Below are positions 42,880 through 53,002 of a stretch of DNA of 64,000 nt, piece after piece (position 1 is the first letter of the stretch; every line of letters begins with the position of its first letter). Source of the stretch: Streptomyces sioyaensis (GTDB lineage: Bacteria; Actinomycetota; Actinomycetes; Streptomycetales; Streptomycetaceae); NCBI RefSeq assembly GCF_004122735.1, contig NZ_SDIF01000010.1:54217-118216 (forward strand), given 5' to 3'. The notes beneath the pieces were generated by a model. It was not told the origin of the DNA and did no database searches. It saw only the letters and a list, made by a program, of their open reading frames with translations. Both the position numbers and the translations under genes were made by a program.

Positions 42880-43566
42880 CTACCGCGGCACCTGCCCCAC
42901 CAGGACGAACACATTGGACCGCAGCAGCATCCCGGCCGGGCGCGGCAGCGGATGGGAGTACGTCCGCCGCACCGCCAGGCCGGCGGAGGCGGCGAAGGCA
43001 CGCAGCAGCGCGAAGTCGGTGAAACGCACCGGGGTGGGGCCGGCCCGGTGCCCGGCCTCCTGCGCGGTGATCAGCAGCACCCCGCCGCCCGGCCGGACAT
43101 AGCGGACGTAGGCCCGCAGCAAGCTCTCGACCTGCTCGTCGTCCAGATGCTCCAGGACGTGCGCGGTCAGCAGCGCGTCGAAGGCGCCGGGCCTGGCGTG
43201 CGCGCTGGCCAGGAACGTCTCGGCCGTATAGGCGGTCAGCCCGCGGGCCCGGCAGCGCTCGACGGACTGCGGGTCGTGGTCCACCCCGACGCTGCCGGGC
43301 GCGCAGCCGGCGAGGGTGTCGCCGTCGCCGCAGCCGATCTCCAGCACCCGGCCGGTGCCGATCCGCCGCAGCTGGCTGCGGAACGGGGACCGGGCGGGCA
43401 GCAGCCGCGCCGGGCCGCCGCGGCCCCGGTCGGCCGGCAGCCGCGCGGTGGAGGCGGACGGCGCGGTCCCCGCGGGGCGAAGGGGGCGCGCGGGCCGGGT
43501 GTCACCGCCCGGCGGCCCGGCGTCGAGGCTGTCGGTGGCGGCGGAGCTGTCGGTTCGGCCGGGCAT
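42880..43566 (-). CDS. SAM-dependent methyltransferase (Methyltransf_11 type)
   Basis: A 228-residue enzyme. After about 60 low-complexity residues comes LRRIGTGRVLEIGCGDGDTLAGC (motif I), VGVDHDPQSVERCRARG (motif II), and DALLTAHVLEHLDDEQVESLLRAYVRYVRPGGGVLLIT (motifs IV-V). Substrate unknown; the surrounding genes point to a wall glycan or its precursor. The ATG at 43566 has GGAAGG about 13 nt upstream, somewhat far. The frame stays open for another 38 codons upstream, so the N-terminus is uncertain. It is convergent with the preceding methyltransferase and divergent from the large glycosyltransferase. Confidence 0.82.
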   Translation of the reverse strand: MPGRTDSSAATDSLDAGPPGGDTRPARPLRPAGTAPSASTARLPADRGRGGPARLLPARSPFRSQLRRIGTGRVLEIGCGDGDTLAGCAPGSVGVDHDPQSVERCRARGLTAYTAETFLASAHARPGAFDALLTAHVLEHLDDEQVESLLRAYVRYVRPGGGVLLITAQEAGHRAGPTPVRFTDFALLRAFAASAGLAVRRTYSHPLPRPAGMLLRSNVFVLVGQVPR

Positions 43567-43816
43567 CAGGACGCGGTCACCTTCCCTGAGGAATCGGGGC
43601 GCACGGGGCGCCGGCAAGCTGTGAACGGGTCTACGGCATCGAACGCGGCCCGGCACTACGGCGCGCCGACCTTTGCGCACGGAACGTCATCGAGGGAACA
43701 CGCACCGCCGACGGCGGCTCTCACCCTTTCAGCGCAGAAGCGGTGACCGTGCCGCCACCCGCGAGTTGAACGGACCGGTCTTGTGCATCACCCGTCCGGA
43801 AAGGCTTGGTCCACGT

Positions 43817-46800
43817 ATGAAGCCTCGGCTCACCGTCGTCATCCCGGTCCATCGCACCGAGGGATCCGAGCGGAATCTGGAGGAGTGCCTGGAGTCGGTC
43901 GCGGCACAGACGCTGACCGCGCTGGATGTGGTGATGGTGGACGGCCCGCCCGCGCAAGGCGGCGAGGACGCCCCCGCACCGGGCACGCCCGCGGCCCTGG
44001 CCCGCCGCTTCGCCGAGCGGGACCCGCGGTTCCGGATCGTCCACCACCCCGGCGGCGACCCGGCCCCCGGCTGTGGCGCGGTCCGCAACACCGGTGTCCG
44101 GCACGCCTATCCGCACACCGCGTACCTGGCCTTTCTCGACGCCGACGATGTGCTGCTGCCGCGCGCGTACGAGGACCTCACCGGCCTCCTGGACAAGTCC
44201 GGTGCGGACCTGGCGACCGGCAACGTCTACCGGCTCGGCGCGGGCGGCCGCAGTCAGTCCGCACACCATCCGGCCGGCCGCGAGACCGTACTGCGCACCC
44301 ACATCAGCGAGGACCTCACGCTGCTGGCCGACCACTTCGCCCGCAACAAGGTCTTCCGCCGCACCTTCTGGGACACCCACGAACTCGCCTTTCCCGAGGG
44401 GGAGTTCTGCCATGACGCGGCGGCGACACTGCCCGCGCACTTCCTCGCCGACGCGGTCGATGTGCTGCATGAGCACGTCTGCTACTGGCGGCTGCCGGAA
44501 GGGCCCGACCGGCACCGGCGGCCCGATGCCCGGGGCGTGCGGGACCGGTTCGCGGTGGTGGCCGGCATCCGGCGCTTCCTCGGCGACCCGACCCGCCCCC
44601 GGCTCGCCGCCCACCGGCGGGACTACGACCGGGCCCAGCTCACCGACGGGCTGCTCGACCTGGTCGACGCGCTGCCCGGGGCCACGCCCGAGTACCGCAC
44701 CGCGTTCCTGGACTGCGCCCGCGACTTCCTCTCCGGCGTCGATCCGCGGCTGTTCCCGACGCTCCCCGTGGAGCTGCGGATGCGCTGGTACCTGATCCGC
44801 ACCGGACGGCTGACCGATCTGCTCGCCCTGCTCACCCATGAGGCCCGCAATCCGGCCGGGTTCACCGTCGCCGGGCCGCCGCTGCGCAAGCGGGCGGTGC
44901 TGCCGCTGACGCCGCCGCTGGAGCTGCCGCCGGGCGTGACCCGCCTGGCGGGCGCCGACTTCCCGGTACGCGCCCGGGTCGTGGCGGCGACGTGGCAGGA
45001 CGGCGTGCTGGTGCTGCGCGGCCACGCCCATATCCGCAATCTGGACGCCGCGGCCCGGCACAGCTACCTCAGGACGGCGGTGCTGTCGTGCGGGCGGCGG
45101 CGGGTGCTGCTGCCGCTGCGGCCGGTCCTGATGCCGGAGGCGACCACCGAGTCCGGTCAGGAGCTGCACTGTTACGACTGGTCGGGCTTCGAGGTACGGC
45201 TCGACCCGGCCCGGCTGCGCAGGGGCGGGCGCTGGGAGGAGGGCGAGTGGACGGTCGGGGTGCTGCTGGCGTCGGCCGGCGTGCTGCGGACCGCGCCGCT
45301 GGGCGCGCCCGAGACCGGCTCCGGCGCCGCCCCGTGCACCCACGAGGTGGCCGCGGACGGCGCGGACGGCGCCGTACGGATCACGCCCCGGTACGCGGAC
45401 GGGCAGCTGCGGCTGTCGGTGGCCCGGCGTACCCGGTGGCTGGCCGGCCGGCACGCGGCGGCGGCCGGCACCCTGGACCTGACCGTCACCGCGCCCGGCC
45501 GGCCGCCCGCCGCGCTGCGGGTGACCCACCAGGGAACCGGCACGGTGGTGTCGTTCCCGGTGGAGACGGAGCCGCCGAGCGAGCCGGACCCCGAGCAGGC
45601 GGCCGCCGCGCCCCCCGCGTCCGGCGCCGCGCGCTGCTCCCCCGCCCCCCGGCTGACCTACCGGATCCGTCTCGACGCCCTGGCCGCCGCGCGCCCCACC
45701 CGGGACGGGGCGCCGCGGGCCGTCCCGCCGGCGCACACCGAGAGCTGGGTGCCCGAACTGGTCCTGCCCGGCGGCGGCACCGACCCGATCGCCTGCGACC
45801 CCTGGCTCGCCCCCCTCGCCTGCCCGCTCCCGCACGGCCGCGAGCTGATCGTCGCGGCCACCCCGGCCGGCGACCTCGTGCTGCACGACCGCATCCCGCA
45901 GCCGTACCTGGACCGGGCGCTGTGGCGTCCGGACGGCACCCTGCTGCTGGCGGGCCGGCTGCCGGACGCCGCGCCGCACACCACCGAACTGGTCCTCAAA
46001 CACGGGGCGCACGCCACCGAGCTGGCCTTCCCCACCACCCACGACGACGGCCGCTTCCACTGCGCGCTGCCGCTGGGCGCGCTGCCCTCGCTCGCCGGGA
46101 CGGTGCCGCTGCGCGAGGGCCGCTGGACGCTGCACCTGCGCGAACAGGGCGCGCCCGGCTCCCCGTTGGACGCCCCGGTCCGCTGCGCACCGACCGTCCT
46201 GGACGGGCTGCCGGCCGCCCGTACGGTCCGCGGCAAGCCGCTCGCCCTCGACCGGCACCGGCACGACGAGGCCCTGGTCACGGCGGGGCCCGCGCTGCCC
46301 GCCCCCGACCGCGGCCCCTACCGCCGCCGGATGCTGCGCGAACAGCACTATGCGCTGCACCGCTCCCGCCCGCTGCGCGACACCGTCCTCTACAGCAGCT
46401 TCGGCGGCCGCGCGTACGGGGACTCGCCCCGCGCGGTGCACGAGGAGCTGGTCCGCCGGGACATGGACGTCGAGCACCTGTGGGCGGTGCGCGACGCCCA
46501 GACCGCGGTGCCGGAGACGGCCCGGGCGGTGATCGTGGGCAGCGCCGAGTGGCACGGCGCGCTGGCGCACAGCCGCTGGGTGGTCGCCAACACCCATCTG
46601 CCCCGGTGGTTCACCCGGCGCGGCGGCCAGCGCATCATCCAGACCTGGCACGGCACCCCGCTCAAGCGGATCGGCGCCGACCTGGCCGGGACCCTGTGCG
46701 CGGGCCTGGCCCATCTGGCGCCGCGGCCGCGGGTGAGCCGGCAGTGGAGCGTGCTGCTGTCGCCCAACGCCCACAGCACCCCGGTGCTGCGCGCCGCGCT

Positions 46801-47452
46801 CGGCTACTCCGGCCGGCTGCTGGAGACCGGGCTGCCGCGTACCGACGCCTTCTTCGCCGCCGACCGCGACCGGATCGCGGCCGCGGTGCGCGAGCGGCTG
46901 GGCATCGAGCCCGGCCGGAAGGTCGTGCTGTACGCGCCGACCCCGCGCGACGACCTGGCCTACGACGCGGGCCACCACCGGCTGCATCTGCCGCTCGACC
47001 TGGAGCTGGCCCGGCAGGAGCTGGCGGACGACCACGTCCTGCTGGTCCGCGGCCATCCGCTGGTCGCCGACCGGCTGCCCGCCCACCACGCGCCCTTCGC
47101 CCTCGACGTCTCCGCCCACCCCGACGCCACCGAGCTGCTGCTGGCCGCGGACGTGCTGGTCACCGACTACTCCTCGCTGGCCGCCGACTTCGCCAACACC
47201 GGCCGCCCGATGCTCTTCCTCACCCCCGATCTGCCGCACTACCGCGACACCCTGCGCGGCTTCACCCTCGACTTCGAGGCGCGGGTACCGGGTCCGCTGC
47301 TCACCTCCACCGGTGAACTGATCGACGCGCTGGGCGACTTGGAGGCGATCGCCGCGGCGGGGGCGGAGGCGTACGCGGACTTCCGGGAGACGTTCTGCCA
47401 CCGGGACGACGGCGGGGCGGCGGGCCGGGTCGCCGATCTGATGGAGCGCTGA
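43817..47452 (+). CDS. Bifunctional GT2 glycosyltransferase / CDP-glycerol glycerophosphotransferase (TagF-like)
   Basis: A 1211-residue fusion. Residues 1-110 hold the GT-A fold start (PRLTVVIPVHRTEGSERNLEECLESVAAQ) and YLAFLDADDVLLPRAYEDL with the metal-binding DAD; the domain runs to about 330. Residues about 380-830 are beta-rich, resembling accessory domains of wall teichoic acid glycosyltransferases. The C-terminal 350 residues are TagF/TarL-like: YSSFGGRAYGDSPRAVHEELVRR, TWHGTPLKRIG (catalytic His, near 943), LLVRGHP, and LVTDYSSLAADFANTGRP near 1113. Such enzymes polymerise polyol phosphates from CDP-activated precursors on the inner membrane face. The start ATG at 43817 immediately precedes the fold. 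A teichoic-acid-like or poly(glycosyl phosphate) product is inferred. Confidence 0.9.
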   Translation: MKPRLTVVIPVHRTEGSERNLEECLESVAAQTLTALDVVMVDGPPAQGGEDAPAPGTPAALARRFAERDPRFRIVHHPGGDPAPGCGAVRNTGVRHAYPHTAYLAFLDADDVLLPRAYEDLTGLLDKSGADLATGNVYRLGAGGRSQSAHHPAGRETVLRTHISEDLTLLADHFARNKVFRRTFWDTHELAFPEGEFCHDAAATLPAHFLADAVDVLHEHVCYWRLPEGPDRHRRPDARGVRDRFAVVAGIRRFLGDPTRPRLAAHRRDYDRAQLTDGLLDLVDALPGATPEYRTAFLDCARDFLSGVDPRLFPTLPVELRMRWYLIRTGRLTDLLALLTHEARNPAGFTVAGPPLRKRAVLPLTPPLELPPGVTRLAGADFPVRARVVAATWQDGVLVLRGHAHIRNLDAAARHSYLRTAVLSCGRRRVLLPLRPVLMPEATTESGQELHCYDWSGFEVRLDPARLRRGGRWEEGEWTVGVLLASAGVLRTAPLGAPETGSGAAPCTHEVAADGADGAVRITPRYADGQLRLSVARRTRWLAGRHAAAAGTLDLTVTAPGRPPAALRVTHQGTGTVVSFPVETEPPSEPDPEQAAAAPPASGAARCSPAPRLTYRIRLDALAAARPTRDGAPRAVPPAHTESWVPELVLPGGGTDPIACDPWLAPLACPLPHGRELIVAATPAGDLVLHDRIPQPYLDRALWRPDGTLLLAGRLPDAAPHTTELVLKHGAHATELAFPTTHDDGRFHCALPLGALPSLAGTVPLREGRWTLHLREQGAPGSPLDAPVRCAPTVLDGLPAARTVRGKPLALDRHRHDEALVTAGPALPAPDRGPYRRRMLREQHYALHRSRPLRDTVLYSSFGGRAYGDSPRAVHEELVRRDMDVEHLWAVRDAQTAVPETARAVIVGSAEWHGALAHSRWVVANTHLPRWFTRRGGQRIIQTWHGTPLKRIGADLAGTLCAGLAHLAPRPRVSRQWSVLLSPNAHSTPVLRAALGYSGRLLETGLPRTDAFFAADRDRIAAAVRERLGIEPGRKVVLYAPTPRDDLAYDAGHHRLHLPLDLELARQELADDHVLLVRGHPLVADRLPAHHAPFALDVSAHPDATELLLAADVLVTDYSSLAADFANTGRPMLFLTPDLPHYRDTLRGFTLDFEARVPGPLLTSTGELIDALGDLEAIAAAGAEAYADFRETFCHRDDGGAAGRVADLMER

Positions 47453-47683
47453 GGCGGGCCGGTCCGCCGCAAGGTGATGGCGGCTGGATCGACATCGTGC
47501 GGCGCTCGCGTCGTTACAGCATGTGCAGGTGCTCTTACGGGCCATGCACACCCAACCCCTGACTTCCCGCCGGGTAAGAAGACGGCAAGAGGGCGGGAAA
47601 AGCGGAGCGGCGGGTGCAACCGCTCGACGGGATTCGACCTCTCAACCATCGGAAATGGGTTCGGAACCCGCTCGCGCCAAGAG

Positions 47684-49372
47684 ATGCTGTCGACACGAAA
47701 TGTAGATTCAGTGACTGTGAAAGAAGCCCTTGAGCCACTGCCGGCCGGGCCCAACATCACGCCATCCGCGCAGGTCAGCATCGTTGTCATCGCCTTCAAC
47801 GATGTCGGCCACGTCTGCGACGCGGTGCGCTCCGCGCTCGCGCAGGGGAATCCTGGCGAAACGGTCACCGAAGTGATCGCGGTGAACGACGCCTCCACCG
47901 ACGGCACCGGCGCCGCCCTGGACGACCTCGCCCGCACCGAACCGCGCCTCCGCGTCCTGCACCGCGAGCGGAACAGCGGCGGCTGCGGCACCCCGCGCAA
48001 CGATGGGCTGCGCGCCGCCACCGGGCGCTTCGTGATGTTCCTGGACAGCGACGATGTGCTGCCCCCGGGCGCGGCCCGGGCGCTGCTGGCCGCCGCACTT
48101 CAGCACGACGCCCCGGTCGCGGCCGGCGCCTGCGTACGCCGTGAGCTGCCCGCGCACCGCGACATCCCCTGGCAGCCCGCCCTCTACCGCGAGCCGGCCG
48201 TGCACGACTCCGCCGAAACCAGCCCGCAGCTGGTCCGCGACACGCTGTGCGTCAACAAGCTCTACGACCGGGCGTTCCTGGACGAGCACGCCGTCACCTT
48301 CCCCGAGGGCCGCTTCACGTACGAGGACTTCGTCTTCACCGCGCGGGTGCTGGCCGCCGACCCGCGGATCGTGACCATCCCCGACAGCGTCTACATCTGG
48401 CACGTGCGCCGCTCGGCCGCCAAACAGTCGATCTCGCTGGACCGCAACGACGTCGCCAACTGGCAGGCCCGGATCGCGGCGCACCGCGCCAGCGTGCAGA
48501 TCTTCAAGGACGCCGGCCTCAAGGCGCTGGCGCACGCCGCGCACACCAAGTTCCTCGACCACGACCTGCGGATGTACGTCCGCGAGCTGCACACCCGCGG
48601 CGCCGACTACCGCGCCGAGTGGTGGAGCCTGACCCGCGACTATTTGGCCAATTTCGACGAGGTCGATCTGCGCGCGGCCCGCGCCCCGGCCCGCTGGCTG
48701 GCCCGCGTCGTGCTGGCCTCCCCCGCCCCGCGGGACCTGGACCGCCTCACCCAGCTGGCGGCCCGCCCCGGCCGGCTGCTGCCGCCGTACGCGGAGGCCG
48801 ACGGCCGTCCGGTGTGGTCCCCGGACCTGCCCGAGGTCGAGCTGGACGCGGTCGGCACCAAGCCGACGCACCGGCTGCCGGTGACCATCGACGCCGAACC
48901 CTCCGTCACCGGCCGCGGTGTGCTCCGGCTGCGCATACACGATCTGTACGGGCGGCTGGCCGCGTCCGAACCGCAGAGCATCGACATCGAGCTGCACCGG
49001 CGCCGCGACGAGCAGCGCGGCCCGGTCCACACCGCCTCGCTCACCCGGGCCGCCCCGACCGCCCCCGGCTCCACGGCCAGCTGGACCGCCGAGGTCACGC
49101 TGGACCTCGCCGCGCTGGTCGAACCGGACGGGCAGGGCGCCGACCCCGAGCCCTGGGACCTGATGGCGCAGGTCAGCTGCGCGAACGGGGCCGGTTTCCG
49201 CGCCTCGCTGCGGGCCAAGGGACCGGGGCTGCGCCGCCGGGTGCTGCCCAGCCGGCAGCATCTCGTCCTGCTGGTGCAGCCGTACGCGACGACCGGCGGA
49301 GCGCTGTCGCTCCGGGTCGCCTCGGGTGTGCGCAGCGTATGGCGGATCGCCGCCCGGCGGCTGCGCCGCTGA
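47684..49372 (+). CDS. GT2 family glycosyltransferase with C-terminal beta-rich domain
   Basis: A 562-residue protein. The GT-A domain begins AQVSIVVIAFNDVGHVCDAVRSALAQ and has the nucleotide-sugar site IAVNDASTDGTGAALDDLA, the RNDGLRAATGRFVMFLDSDDVLPP metal motif, and the acceptor-side FPEGRFTYEDFVFTARVLA. After a helical region, residues about 390-540 form a beta-rich module like those in the neighbouring fusion enzymes (LRLRIHDLYGRLAASEPQSIDIEL). It has no membrane segment. The start is uncertain: ATG at 47684 (used), GTG at 47711 or GTG at 47717; none has a good ribosome site. It is co-oriented with galE 52 nt downstream. Confidence 0.86.
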   Translation: MLSTRNVDSVTVKEALEPLPAGPNITPSAQVSIVVIAFNDVGHVCDAVRSALAQGNPGETVTEVIAVNDASTDGTGAALDDLARTEPRLRVLHRERNSGGCGTPRNDGLRAATGRFVMFLDSDDVLPPGAARALLAAALQHDAPVAAGACVRRELPAHRDIPWQPALYREPAVHDSAETSPQLVRDTLCVNKLYDRAFLDEHAVTFPEGRFTYEDFVFTARVLAADPRIVTIPDSVYIWHVRRSAAKQSISLDRNDVANWQARIAAHRASVQIFKDAGLKALAHAAHTKFLDHDLRMYVRELHTRGADYRAEWWSLTRDYLANFDEVDLRAARAPARWLARVVLASPAPRDLDRLTQLAARPGRLLPPYAEADGRPVWSPDLPEVELDAVGTKPTHRLPVTIDAEPSVTGRGVLRLRIHDLYGRLAASEPQSIDIELHRRRDEQRGPVHTASLTRAAPTAPGSTASWTAEVTLDLAALVEPDGQGADPEPWDLMAQVSCANGAGFRASLRAKGPGLRRRVLPSRQHLVLLVQPYATTGGALSLRVASGVRSVWRIAARRLRR

Positions 49373-49424
49373 CCGCCGCGGCCCGAACCTCTTTCCTGTC
49401 CGACCCCGACCCTAGGATTGACCC

Positions 49425-50402
<978 letters not shown>

Positions 50403-50420
50403 CCGGAGCCCGGCCACCGA

Positions 50421-50453
50421 CGCCCCGCCGACCCGCACGGACCCGGCGGGGCG
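50421..50453. terminator. Hairpin terminator after galE
   Basis: Perfect 10-bp arms CGCCCCGCCG (50421-50430) and CGGCGGGGCG (50444-50453), 13-nt loop, between convergent galE and the DUF1876 gene. Confidence 0.75.
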
Positions 50454-50532
50454 CGGCTCTGCGCACGGGCGGATCCGTACGGGCACGGCGGGGCCCGGCC
50501 GGCCCGCAGGGGTCACGGCCCGGCCATCCGCC

Positions 50533-50805
50533 TCAGTGCAGCGGGTGCGAGGTCCGGCCGGACGCCTCGTCGATCTCGTCGTGCGCCTTGGTCAGCAGCT
50601 TCATCGCCAGCTCGTTGAGTGCTCTGGCCCCCGCGACCTCCTCGCCGACCCTCGGCTGATTCGAATCGGCGGGGTGGCGGCTGGCGTAGCCATGGGACCG
50701 CACCTCGGTCCCGTCGGAGAGCCGGACCAGGGCCGCGGCGCGAGTGCGGTGGGTGTCCTCGTCGAATTCCAGCTCGACATGCCATCCAACAGCGGTCTGC
50801 AGCAT
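50533..50805 (-). CDS. DUF1876 domain protein (dsRBD-like small protein)
   Basis: A 90-residue actinobacterial protein. VGWHVELEFDEDTHRTRAAALVRLSDGTEVRSHGYASRHPAD, then RVGEEVAGARALNELAMKLLTKAHDEI is the complete DUF1876 pattern, an alpha/beta domain of unknown role. The ATG at 50805 is fixed by an ideal GGAGGTGATC ribosome site 8 nt upstream. It is a single gene convergent with galE. Confidence 0.93.
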   Translation of the reverse strand: MLQTAVGWHVELEFDEDTHRTRAAALVRLSDGTEVRSHGYASRHPADSNQPRVGEEVAGARALNELAMKLLTKAHDEIDEASGRTSHPLH

Positions 50806-50932
50806 CACGATCACCTCCGGAACCCCTGTTTCCAGCGTGCGCCTGCCGCCCCGCGTGTGCACGGCGTGCCGCACGGCGGCCTGAGCCGGAAGCCGGGCCC
50901 GCCCACCCCGTACACCCCGCCCGCCCCGTCGT

Positions 50933-52885
50933 TCACCCGCGGAGCCTGCGCGCGAGCCGCGTCCGGAAGCTGGTGTCGGGCACGTTGAGGGTCAGCGGTA
51001 TCGGGCCGTCGGGCGGGGCGTCGGCGGGGTGGACCGGTAGTTCGCGGCGGAGGGGGCCCGCGGTCACCCGCAGGGCCACCCGCCAGGTGCCCGGGGGGCC
51101 GGTGCGGAGCAGGGAGCGCACGGTGTAGTGGTCGCCGGCGTTCCGGGTGGCCGTGGTGCGCAAGGCCACCGTGCGGGTCGCGTCGCGGAGGATCAGCTGG
51201 AGCTCGGCGTCGGCGGGGCAGCCGGGCAGGGTGAGGTGCGCGGTGAGGGTGGCGCGTCCGGAGCGGGTGCAGTCCGCGGTGCCCCGCAGGTCCGCGCCGA
51301 GCGGCCGGCTCGTTCCGTCCAGGTCGAGGTTCAGATGGCCGTGCGGCCTGGAGCGGAAGAGGGCGGCGACGGCGGGGCCCGCGGCGCCCCGGCCGACGAT
51401 CCGCGGGGCGAAGTCCGGGTGGCCCGTCTCGTCCGCCGGGTGCTCCGGGACCAGCCAGGCCTCGCGGCGCAGCGCGGGCCCGGCGGCGCCGCCGGTGCCG
51501 TGCGCGGTGAGTGCGATCTTGAAGCCCCAGGTGCCGCCGGGAAGCGGGCCGCCGTCCGCGGCGGTCGCCGGGTCGACGGCGGCCCGCCACGCGCCGTCCT
51601 GGTAGCGGGCCGGGACGCGGTGGGTGGTGCCTCCGCGGCGCAGGTGGATCTCGACGGTGTCGCCGCCGAGCGGCGAAAGGGCCGCGGTGCCCCGCAGGTG
51701 CAGGACGCCGCCCACCCAGTGCAGGTGGACCAGCCGCTGGCGCAGCGCCACCCGGTCGGTGAGGTCGTAGCAGGCGTCGGGGAGGGCGCGCTGCGGATCG
51801 CGGAAGTACGGATAGCCGGCGTAGACCCGCCCGTCGTCGTCGAGGTGCGGCGGGCCCGGCCGGGAGCCGGTGTCGGCCCGGACGACGGCGGTCAGCTCGT
51901 CGTCGAGCCCGGCGCGCAGGCAGTGGGCGCGCAGCCGCAGGGCGGGCGGCAGGGCGGCCAGCACCCGGTCGGTGAGGTAGCGCTCGACGAGCGGGCGGGC
52001 GGCGGCGGCCATCGCCCGCCGGCCGGCCCCGTCGCGGCCGAGGTAGGGGGCCCCGAAGGGCATGAGTATCTCGCCGTGGAAGTGCCGGACCATCAGCTTG
52101 TCGCGGTCGGCGCCGGGCGGGACCTCGGCGGCGACCTGGTCGAGAACGGTGCCGATGTAGGCGAGGTACTCGCACCAGTCGATGTCCTGGCGGGTGGCGT
52201 TGCTGTTGTCGTCGCGTCCGTGCAGGTAGTAACAGGTGCGTTCGGCGAAGACGGAGACGACCTCGGCGCGCAGCAGCGCGGTGATGCCGAAGGGGAGGTC
52301 CTCGGCCAGCAGCCGGCCCTCGACGAAGCGCAGGCGGTGCTGTTCGAGGAAGGCCCGGCGGAAGAGCTTGTAGGCGGCCAGCGACCAGTAGACCGGGGAG
52401 TCGAAGACGGAGACCGCCGCGCTGGTGGTGCGCAGGTCGACGGGGGCCCCGCGGCCGTCGGCGCCGGCTATCCGGCCGTAGACGACGTCCGAGCCGCTCT
52501 TCTGGGCCGTGCGGGTGAGCCAGAACAGCGCCTCGGTGTCGAGGCGGTCGTCGGAGTCGAGGAAGAAGACGTAATCGCCGGTGGCGAGGTCCAGCCCGGC
52601 GTTGCGCGGCCGGCCGGCGCCGCCGGAGGCCTCCTGGCGCAGCACCGTCAGGTTGGGGTGGCTGCGGGCCTGCTCGAACAGCCATTCCGCACTGCCGTCC
52701 GTGGAGCCGTCGTCGACCGCGATCACCTCTATCTGCCGCTGGTCCAGCGTCTGGGCGAAGACGGAGCCGAGGCTGCGGTCGAGGTATCGCCGGGTGTTGT
52801 GCACCGGCATGATCACCGAGACGGTCGGCGCCGCGGCATCCGGCCCGGTGGGGACCGCGGCCGCGAGGTCGTCTGAGACGGGCAC
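50933..52885 (-). CDS. GT2 family glycosyltransferase with C-terminal beta-rich domains
   Basis: A 650-residue protein. The GT-A domain starts at about residue 20 (TVSVIMPVHNTRRYLDRSLGSVFAQTL) with IAVDDGSTDGSAEWLFEQA, RNAGLDLATGDYVFFLDSDDRLD (DxD motif) and a downstream AEDLPFGITALLRA acidic motif. From about residue 340 it is beta-rich and similar in layout to the C-terminus of the co-cluster glycosyltransferase at 47684 (DTVEIHLRRGGTTHRVPARY, GHLNLDLDGTSRPLGADLRG). It has no membrane segment. The GTG at 52885 has GGAGG 7 nt upstream. It is divergent from the YfhO-like gene. Probably adds a sugar to the wall polymer; donor and acceptor unknown. Confidence 0.88.
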   Translation of the reverse strand: MPVSDDLAAAVPTGPDAAAPTVSVIMPVHNTRRYLDRSLGSVFAQTLDQRQIEVIAVDDGSTDGSAEWLFEQARSHPNLTVLRQEASGGAGRPRNAGLDLATGDYVFFLDSDDRLDTEALFWLTRTAQKSGSDVVYGRIAGADGRGAPVDLRTTSAAVSVFDSPVYWSLAAYKLFRRAFLEQHRLRFVEGRLLAEDLPFGITALLRAEVVSVFAERTCYYLHGRDDNSNATRQDIDWCEYLAYIGTVLDQVAAEVPPGADRDKLMVRHFHGEILMPFGAPYLGRDGAGRRAMAAAARPLVERYLTDRVLAALPPALRLRAHCLRAGLDDELTAVVRADTGSRPGPPHLDDDGRVYAGYPYFRDPQRALPDACYDLTDRVALRQRLVHLHWVGGVLHLRGTAALSPLGGDTVEIHLRRGGTTHRVPARYQDGAWRAAVDPATAADGGPLPGGTWGFKIALTAHGTGGAAGPALRREAWLVPEHPADETGHPDFAPRIVGRGAAGPAVAALFRSRPHGHLNLDLDGTSRPLGADLRGTADCTRSGRATLTAHLTLPGCPADAELQLILRDATRTVALRTTATRNAGDHYTVRSLLRTGPPGTWRVALRVTAGPLRRELPVHPADAPPDGPIPLTLNVPDTSFRTRLARRLRG

Positions 52886-53002
52886 CCGTGCCCTCCGTTC
52901 ATTTCTGCAATCCCCCGAAAGACCCGGCGGCGCAGCCAGGCAAAAGGGACTATCTAGACATATAACGTGGGGTGAACGTTCGCCGATCGTGGAGGAGTGC
53001 CG